From Allobogoriella alba (GTDB taxonomy: Bacteria > Actinomycetota > Actinomycetes > Actinomycetales > Actinomycetaceae): a stretch of 64,000 nucleotides of DNA. The notes beneath the pieces were generated by a model, which worked only from the letters and a program-made list of their open reading frames with translations, searched no databases and was not told where the DNA came from. The position numbers were made by a program, and so were the translations under genes. The stretch covers positions 1-64,000 of the forward strand of contig NZ_JBHTCQ010000005.1 in the NCBI RefSeq assembly GCF_042665525.1, in the 5' to 3' direction. Below, piece after piece: positions 58,936-64,000 of this stretch; the stretch's first letter is position 1, and each line of letters opens with the position of its first letter.

Positions 58936-58941
58936 TACCCT
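58936..58941 (+). promoter_or_regulatory. Possible leaderless -10 element (TACCCT)
   Basis: TACCCT ends 6 bases before the ATG at 58948. The intervening GAGGAC could instead be a ribosome-binding site, so the leaderless reading is less certain here. Confidence 0.4.
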
Positions 58942-58947
58942 GAGGAC

Positions 58948-59352
58948 ATGATCCGCGTCGTGTCCGCCCTCCTCGTCGTCGCGATGGTCGTCTATGCGCT
59001 CATCGACTGCTCGCGCACGCCGGACGAGGAGATGCCCGCCAGGATCCCGAAGATCGTCTGGGTGGTGCTCATCGTGGTCTTCCCCGGCATCGGGGCGCTG
59101 GCATGGATCGTCGTCAGCCGCGCCTCGCGCGCGTCCAGCGCCTCGGCGGGGCGACCGGGGTTGTGGAGCGGCCCGCAGCGTCCGGCACGACCGCGTCGTC
59201 GCGGCCCCGTCGCCCCCGACGACGATCCCGAGTTCCTCGAGCGCCTGGAGCGCGAGCGGCGCCGACGGAACGCCGAGGAGCGGGAGCAGCGCCGCAGCGA
59301 GGAACCCGACGACGGCACGAACGCCGACGACTCGACGACCGGCCGCACCTGA
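58948..59352 (+). CDS. PLDc_N-domain small membrane protein
   Basis: A 134-residue protein with two transmembrane helices (about 4-19 and 34-57) enclosing IDCSRTPDEEMPARIPKIVWV, the signature of the phospholipase D/cardiolipin synthase N-terminal domain. No catalytic HKD domain follows; the tail is charged and low in complexity (RLERERRRRNAEEREQRR, coiled-coil-like). Such stand-alone PLDc_N proteins are common beside ccs and men genes in actinobacteria, with unknown role. It converges on ccsA. Confidence 0.82.
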   Translation: MIRVVSALLVVAMVVYALIDCSRTPDEEMPARIPKIVWVVLIVVFPGIGALAWIVVSRASRASSASAGRPGLWSGPQRPARPRRRGPVAPDDDPEFLERLERERRRRNAEEREQRRSEEPDDGTNADDSTTGRT

Positions 59353-59394
59353 CCGCCCCACCCGGCGGCGTGCCGGTGGCAGTGGTGCCCGCGG

Positions 59395-60363
59395 TCAGCC
59401 CAGGCCGCTGTAGGAGTGCAGGCTGTCGAAGAGCAGGTTGACCAGGAAGTAGTTCGCGAGCACGCAGACGAACCCGAGGATGGACAGGTATGCGGCGCGG
59501 CGCCCCTCCCAGCCGCGGGTGGCCCGGGAGTGCAGGTACGCGGCGTACACCGCCCAGACGATGAAGGACCAGGTCTCCTTGGGGTCCCAGCCCCACGGAC
59601 GGCCCCAGGCGTGCTCGGCCCAGATGGCGCCGGCGACGATCGTGAAGGTCCACAGCATGAAGCCGACGGCGTTGAGCCGGAAGGCGAGCCGCTCCAGCTC
59701 CGTGGACGGCGGCATCGCGCGCAGCAGCCTCGAGGCCCGACCTGTCCCCGCCCCGCGCGGGGTCGTCGCCTTGGCCGCCGGAGCGCCCGCCGTGACGAGC
59801 TCCGGCTCCCGCTCGGCGGCGTGCTCGGCCTCCCGCTGCACGGCCCGGAGCTCGGCCCGCTCCTGCACGAGCTGGAGGCTGGAGAGAACGGCCGCCACGG
59901 TCAGGACGCCGGTGGCGATGGTGGCGATCGAGACGTGTATGACGAGCCAGTAGCTGTCCAGCGCCGGCTGGACGCCGTCGGCGCGGACGAAGAGCACGGA
60001 GACCGCGACGCCGAGCAGCAGCAGTACCGGGCCCACGACGAAGGTCCCCAGGAAGCGCATGTCGCGCCCGCGCTGGAGCCCCAGGAAGATCCCGACCGCG
60101 ACGAGGGTGGCCAGGATGGAGAACTCGTACATGTTGGCCCACGGCACGCGGCCGGCCGCGATCCCACGGGTGATGACACCGGCGAGGTGCAGCACGACGC
60201 CGAGCTTCGTGGTGGTCATCGCGATGCCGAGCGCCTTGCGGCGGGCCTCGGGCGCGCGGGTGCGCAGCCCGGAGAGGTCGGCGGCGAAGGCGACCAGCGC
60301 GACGGCGTAGGCGGCCATGGCGCCGTAGACGAGCAGGGTGCTGAGCTGTCCGAGGTCGGTCAT
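59395..60363 (-). CDS. ccsA: Cytochrome c biogenesis protein CcsA (ResC-type)
   Basis: A multi-helix heme handling subunit of the System II cytochrome c synthase (322 aa). The WWD heme-binding motif WGRPWGWDPKETWSFIVW lies at about residues 253-270, flanked by likely heme ligands H143 and H251. A hydrophilic loop (165-225) is long and Ala/Glu-rich. The ATG overlaps the resB stop (ATGA). It works with ResB to move heme across the membrane and attach it to apocytochrome c. Some schemes name it CcsB or ResC. Confidence 0.93.
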   Translation of the reverse strand: MTDLGQLSTLLVYGAMAAYAVALVAFAADLSGLRTRAPEARRKALGIAMTTTKLGVVLHLAGVITRGIAAGRVPWANMYEFSILATLVAVGIFLGLQRGRDMRFLGTFVVGPVLLLLGVAVSVLFVRADGVQPALDSYWLVIHVSIATIATGVLTVAAVLSSLQLVQERAELRAVQREAEHAAEREPELVTAGAPAAKATTPRGAGTGRASRLLRAMPPSTELERLAFRLNAVGFMLWTFTIVAGAIWAEHAWGRPWGWDPKETWSFIVWAVYAAYLHSRATRGWEGRRAAYLSILGFVCVLANYFLVNLLFDSLHSYSGLG

Positions 60364-62069
60364 CGGGAGGATCCCTTCCTTGCCGTCGCACGCGATCGCG
60401 ACGGCGGACGTGCCGTTGCCGGCACTGGGTCATTCTGCACGGGTGTACCGGCCGCCTCCACCACGCGGGCGAGGTCCCGGGACAAGCCCGGGTCGTCCCC
60501 ACGGGCGAGGCCGGCCGAGGTGAGGCGCGTGCCGCCGTCGTCCGCGGGCTCGAGCCGGACCCACAGCCGGCGCCGGGGCAGGAACAGCGACGCGAACAGG
60601 CCGAGCATCGCCGCCACGGAGGACCCGAGGAGGTAGGGCAGCGACGGGTCGTACCGCAGGTCCAGGGCGGCGAACCGCGGCAGCCCCTCCCAGGAGACGG
60701 ACCCGAGGCCCTCGGGGAGGTCGACGGTCTCACCGGGCCGGATGAACAGGGTCACGGGCCGCTGGCCGGTCGCGGCGGACCCGGCCGTGCCGTCGGGCTG
60801 CTCCTCGTACACCTGCCGCATCCGGTCGGTGTCGAGGACGTAGACGTTCTGGGGGCGCCCTTCGTCGAGCCCGAGGTCCCCGGCCCACAGGGTGAGCACG
60901 AGCAGCGGCGCGTTGGGCTGCGGGTGGATCGAGCGGGCGCCCGAGCCGTCGGGCTCGACGACTGCGGTCGGCAGGAGGGCACCGGTCAGGCCGAGCTGCT
61001 CCTGGCCGGGGCTGACGTCGGGCACCTTGACGACACCCCGGGAGGTGTAGACGAAGTCGTCCGGGAGGAACGGCACGGCGCCGGAGAACGCGATCTCGCC
61101 GGCACCGTCCCGCACCGTCAGCCGGGGTGCGTACCCGTTCCCGGAGAGGTAGACGTTCGCGCCGCCGGCGTTCATCGGGTGGTTGACCTCGATGGTCTCC
61201 TGCCGGGTGCTGCCGTCGGGCTCGATGACGGAGACGTCGGCCGCGAACTCGCGCGCCTGGGCGTCGACGGTGAACTGGGAGCTGAAGCGATCGAGCGTGA
61301 AGGTGAACGGCTGCAGATCCCCGGAGTCGAACAGCGTCCCGGGGTCGAAGGAGTCGTAGTCGACGACGGAGTTCGCGAACGACTCGCCCTCGACCACGAC
61401 CGCCTGCCCGCGGTAGCTGTACAGCTGGCCGGCGGCGAGGGCGAGGAGGATGCCGATGAGCGAGAGGTGGAAGACGATGTTCCCGGTCTCCCGCAGGTAT
61501 CCCCGCTCGGCGGTGATGCCGTCCGGTGTCGACAAGGCCCGGTACCTGCCCCGCAGGCTGCGCAGCACCGCCGCCTCGACCCGGTCCGGAGACTCGCGCA
61601 GGGTGCGGTCCGCACGCACGGCGAACCGGTCGAACCGGCGCGGCACGCGCGGCGGTGCGGACCGCATGGCGCGCCAGTGCACGGCGACGCGCGGCACGAT
61701 GCAACCCGCCAGGGACGTGAAGAGCAGCAGGTAGACCGCCGCGAACCACGGCGAGGAGTACACGTCGAAGAACCCGAGGCGTTCCAGCCACGGCGCCACC
61801 ACCGGGTGCTCCGCGCGGTAGTCGGCCACGGCGGTCGGGTCCTGCGGGAGCTGCGGGATGAAGGAGCCGGGCAGGGCGGCGACGGCGAGCAGCAGGAGCA
61901 GCATGAGCGCGACCCGCATGCTCGTCAGCTGTCGCCACATCCAGCGCAGCCAGCCGGTGATGCCCAGCCGGGGCTGCACGACGGCCGCGTCGCGCGCCTC
62001 CCCCTGACCGGCCTTGGAGCTGAGGTTGGTGGGGTCGGACGAGCTCCGCTCCTGATCCGCCACGCTCAC
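60360..62069 (-). CDS. resB: Cytochrome c biogenesis protein ResB (Ccs1)
   Basis: The second core subunit of the System II synthase (569 aa). Three N-terminal helices (LTSMRVALMLLLLLAVAALPGSFIPQ; VYLLLFTSLAGCIVPR; the third near NIVFHLSLIGILLALAAGQ), a large external domain (about 210-490) with NHPMNAGGANVYLSGNGY, and a last helix (about 493-513) match Ccs1. The GTG at 62069 overlaps the ccdA stop (GTGA). The frame continues upstream through ccdA as a high-GC artefact. Confidence 0.93.
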   Translation of the reverse strand: MSVADQERSSSDPTNLSSKAGQGEARDAAVVQPRLGITGWLRWMWRQLTSMRVALMLLLLLAVAALPGSFIPQLPQDPTAVADYRAEHPVVAPWLERLGFFDVYSSPWFAAVYLLLFTSLAGCIVPRVAVHWRAMRSAPPRVPRRFDRFAVRADRTLRESPDRVEAAVLRSLRGRYRALSTPDGITAERGYLRETGNIVFHLSLIGILLALAAGQLYSYRGQAVVVEGESFANSVVDYDSFDPGTLFDSGDLQPFTFTLDRFSSQFTVDAQAREFAADVSVIEPDGSTRQETIEVNHPMNAGGANVYLSGNGYAPRLTVRDGAGEIAFSGAVPFLPDDFVYTSRGVVKVPDVSPGQEQLGLTGALLPTAVVEPDGSGARSIHPQPNAPLLVLTLWAGDLGLDEGRPQNVYVLDTDRMRQVYEEQPDGTAGSAATGQRPVTLFIRPGETVDLPEGLGSVSWEGLPRFAALDLRYDPSLPYLLGSSVAAMLGLFASLFLPRRRLWVRLEPADDGGTRLTSAGLARGDDPGLSRDLARVVEAAGTPVQNDPVPATARPPSRSRATARKGSSR

Positions 62070-62827
62070 ACCACCGTCTCGAAGTCGCTGATGCGCTGCT
62101 GCAGGGCGCCGGACAGCTCCGCCCACAGCCCCGTCACGAGCGCGAGCCCGAGCAGGACCAGGAGCCCGCCACCGAGCAGCTGGATGGTGCGCCGGTGCCG
62201 CCGCAGGAAGCCGATGACGCGGGTCGAGGTCGAGAACAGCATCGCGAGCACCACGAACGGCACGCCGAGCCCGAGGCAGTACACGGCCGTCAGCACGAGT
62301 CCGCGCCCGGCGTCCGCGCCCTGGAGGGCGAGGGTGAGGACGGCGCCGAGGGTCGGGCCGATGCACGGTGCCCAGCCGAGCCCGAACACCACGCCGAGCA
62401 GCGGGGCGCCCACCAGCCCGGCACGCGGCGCCAGGTGAGGGCGGCGCTCGGTCTGCAGGAACGGCACGTACCCCATGAAGGCCAGACCCATGAGGACGAC
62501 GAGGACGCCGAGGACCCGCAGCACCACGTCCATCCACTGCTGCAGCGCGACGCCGACCAGGGAGAACGCGACGCCCAGCAGCACGAACACGGCGGAGAAG
62601 CCGACGACGAACAGCACCACGCCCGCGAGCAGCCGACCGTTGCCGCGGCCGGCGGCCGGGGCGGCGCCGGTCATGCCGCCGAGGTAGCCGACGTACCCGG
62701 GCAGCAGGGGCAGGACGCACGGCGACGCGAAGGACACCAGGCCGGCGATCGCGGCGACCGGGATCGCGGCCAGCATCGACCCGTCGAGCACGGTCCGCTC
62801 GAAGGTCGCGGCGAGCTGCTCCCACAC
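62066..62827 (-). CDS. ccdA: Cytochrome c biogenesis/thiol-reducing membrane protein CcdA
   Basis: A six-helix DsbD-core protein (253 aa) that carries electrons from cytoplasmic thioredoxin to extracytoplasmic ResA. The two redox-active cysteines sit in proline contexts: FASPCVLPLLPGYVGYLGG (helix 1) and GWAPCIGPTLG (helix 4). GTG start. It lies 6 bases downstream of resA, giving the order resA-ccdA-resB-ccsA. Confidence 0.94.
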   Translation of the reverse strand: MWEQLAATFERTVLDGSMLAAIPVAAIAGLVSFASPCVLPLLPGYVGYLGGMTGAAPAAGRGNGRLLAGVVLFVVGFSAVFVLLGVAFSLVGVALQQWMDVVLRVLGVLVVLMGLAFMGYVPFLQTERRPHLAPRAGLVGAPLLGVVFGLGWAPCIGPTLGAVLTLALQGADAGRGLVLTAVYCLGLGVPFVVLAMLFSTSTRVIGFLRRHRRTIQLLGGGLLVLLGLALVTGLWAELSGALQQRISDFETVV

Positions 62828-62833
62828 GGTGGC

Positions 62834-63412
62834 TCAGGCCTCCTCGGCGAGGACGTCGTCGATGAGGCCGCGCAGGATCGTCGGGTCGGCCTGGCCGAGG
62901 ATGCGGGCCGCGACCCGGCCCTCGCGGTCCAGGACCACGGTCGAGGGCATGGCCTGCAGCGGCACCGCACCCTCGAACGCGGCGACGGCACGTGCCCCCT
63001 GGTCGTGCAGCGAGGGGTAGGGCACCTCGAAGGTGCGCTCGAAGGCCTGGGCGGCTCCGGCGTCGTCCCGCGGGTTGACCCCGAGCAGGCGGACGCCCCG
63101 CTCGGCGTAGTCGTCGTGGACCGCCGCCAGGTCGGGCGCCTCGGCGCGGCACGGCGGGCAGGCGGCGTACCAGAAGTTCAGGACGACGACGTCGCCACGC
63201 CAGTCGGCAAGGTCCAGGTCGGTGCCGTCGTACGTCGTGCCGGCGTGCTCCACGGGCTCGCCGCGGTCGGCCGCGTCCCAGGTGGTGAAGGACCCGTCGC
63301 CGGCCTCGTACCCGGAGTCCACGGCGCTGTCGCCACCCGGAGAGCTACCGCCCGGGGCGCACCCGGCGATCAGGAGGACAGCACCGAGAGCGGCGAGGAG
63401 CCGACGCGTCAC
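62834..63412 (-). CDS. resA: ResA/TlpA-type thioredoxin-like lipoprotein
   Basis: A membrane-anchored thiol reductase (192 aa) that reduces the CxxCH cysteines of apocytochrome c. A lipobox LIAGC (C18) is followed by a linker and a thioredoxin fold with the active site WYAACPPCRAEAP (C85/C88), VRLLGVNPRDD and the cis-proline region MPSTVVLD. The GTG at 63412 overlaps the stop of the histidine phosphatase gene (GTGA). Confidence 0.93.
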   Translation of the reverse strand: MTRRLLAALGAVLLIAGCAPGGSSPGGDSAVDSGYEAGDGSFTTWDAADRGEPVEHAGTTYDGTDLDLADWRGDVVVLNFWYAACPPCRAEAPDLAAVHDDYAERGVRLLGVNPRDDAGAAQAFERTFEVPYPSLHDQGARAVAAFEGAVPLQAMPSTVVLDREGRVAARILGQADPTILRGLIDDVLAEEA

Positions 63413-64000
63413 GCCGTCTCTCCGTCGGGACGCGCGGAGGTGACGGTGGCCGGCAGCTCGGCGGGCGAGGTCCCGGGGACCATGTCCCGCGCCCCGACGA
63501 GCAGGTCGCCGGCAGGCTCCCAGTACTCCACGCCCGTCAGGCGCGTGCCGGCGAAGGTCAGCGACGTCAACGACGCCAGCGAGCACTCGCGACGGCGTGG
63601 GTCGTGCGCGAGCGGGCGTCCCTCGAGGTGGCGGCGAGTGACCCAGATCGGCAGCTGGTGGCTGACCAGGACGGCCTCGCCGCCCCCCACGCGCGGCAGG
63701 ACGGCGGCGACGGCGTCACGGATCCGGCGGACCTGCTCGCGGTAGGGCTCGCCCCAGCTCGGCCGGAGCGGGTTGACGTACGCCGCCCAGTGCACCGGCC
63801 GCGCGAGCTCCCACCGGTTGGTGGACACGCGGAGACCCTCGAAGTGGTTCTCCGCCTCGATCAGACGCGGGTCGGTCTCGACCTCGAGACCGTAGGCCTG
63901 CGCCGTCGCCGCCGCGGTCTGCTGGGCGCGCAGCAGCGGCGACGCCACGACCGCGCGGACGTCGTGGCCCCCGGTGTGCAGGGTGACCGCCACCCGGGCG
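63409..64000 (-). CDS. Histidine phosphatase family protein (5' part outside the window)
   Basis: The frame reads out of the window, so the start and the RHG catalytic motif are not seen. The visible ~196 residues include VVASPLLRAQQTAAATA (second arginine motif), EAENHFEGLRVS (acidic residue region) and VLVSHQLPIWVTRRHLEG (second catalytic histidine), the later landmarks of the phosphoglycerate-mutase-like superfamily. Its position upstream of resA-ccdA-resB-ccsA matches the mycobacterial gene order. Substrate unknown; the family includes phosphatases of many small molecules. Confidence 0.85.
   Translation of the reverse strand, partial: ARVAVTLHTGGHDVRAVVASPLLRAQQTAAATAQAYGLEVETDPRLIEAENHFEGLRVSTNRWELARPVHWAAYVNPLRPSWGEPYREQVRRIRDAVAAVLPRVGGGEAVLVSHQLPIWVTRRHLEGRPLAHDPRRRECSLASLTSLTFAGTRLTGVEYWEPAGDLLVGARDMVPGTSPAELPATVTSARPDGETA

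Noticed and set aside
60360..63152. A 930-codon open frame on the minus strand
   Set aside because: It is resB (to 62069) extended through the shadow of ccdA and resA.

Overview
The window is very GC-rich, with third codon positions almost always G or C, many GTG starts and stop/start overlaps of the GTGA or ATGA type. It carries a menaquinone-only quinone pathway, a 14-subunit NADH dehydrogenase, System II cytochrome c maturation and actinobacterial family marks (DUF4229, PLDc_N, HadA/HadB-like dehydratases beside rpmG and murB). This points to an aerobic actinomycete, probably of the order Micrococcales (a Georgenia/Cellulomonas-type organism). The order is inferred from gene content and layout, not from a search.

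Layout. 0-3 kb: a minus-strand information-processing operon, tRNA-Trp - secE - nusG - rplK - rplA. 3-10.2 kb: an aminotransferase, a VOC protein, an AGCS amino-acid symporter, a striking 86-bp tandem repeat, a phosphotransferase, then adenosine deaminase and two alpha/beta hydrolases in overlapping order. 10.2-13.6 kb: murB, two MaoC-type dehydratases, rpmG, three tRNAs (Met, Thr, Tyr) and yajQ. 13.7-18.9 kb: a small secreted protein, htpX, a membrane protein with a helix-hairpin-helix tail, an FprA-like ferredoxin-NADP reductase and rarD. 18.9-36.6 kb: the complete nuoA-N operon on the minus strand; its last gene, nuoN, overlaps a polyprenyl diphosphate synthase that probably makes the menaquinone tail. 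36.7-45.7 kb: a geranylgeranyl/menaquinone-reductase-like flavoprotein behind a DtxR/IdeR-like box, menG, menF, an HtrA-type protease, menD, menC and menB. 45.7-56.3 kb: mostly an accessory stretch, with a LysE-family pseudogene, a MarR-controlled acyl-CoA catabolic operon, an orphan lipoprotein solute-binding protein with a flavin monooxygenase, a second MarR, an OFA-family transporter and a DUF3048 lipoprotein. 56.3-64 kb: menE, menA, small membrane proteins, then ccsA, resB, ccdA, resA and a histidine phosphatase cut by the window edge.

How the parts fit. The window is essentially a respiratory-chain hub. Chorismate is taken by MenF, MenD, MenC, MenE and MenB to the naphthoquinone ring; MenA adds the polyprenyl tail; MenG methylates it; the GGR-like flavoprotein may saturate the side chain. 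Complex I reduces that menaquinone, and the Ccs system matures the cytochromes c downstream. MenH and a DHNA-CoA thioesterase are not seen here. The order histidine phosphatase-resA-ccdA-resB-ccsA ... menA-menE ... menB-menC-menD ... menG-GGR-polyprenyl synthase ... htpX recalls the mycobacterial men/ccs region, here interrupted by the nuo operon and by the accessory stretch.

No clearly new multi-gene system is visible. The most unusual items are the 86-bp tandem repeat that copies the 3' end of its neighbouring gene, the iron-box-like site in front of the menaquinone reductase homologue, a symmetric divergent operator at 49.67 kb, a long inverted repeat between menC and menB, the set of leaderless men promoters, and the transporter-less binding-protein/monooxygenase pair.
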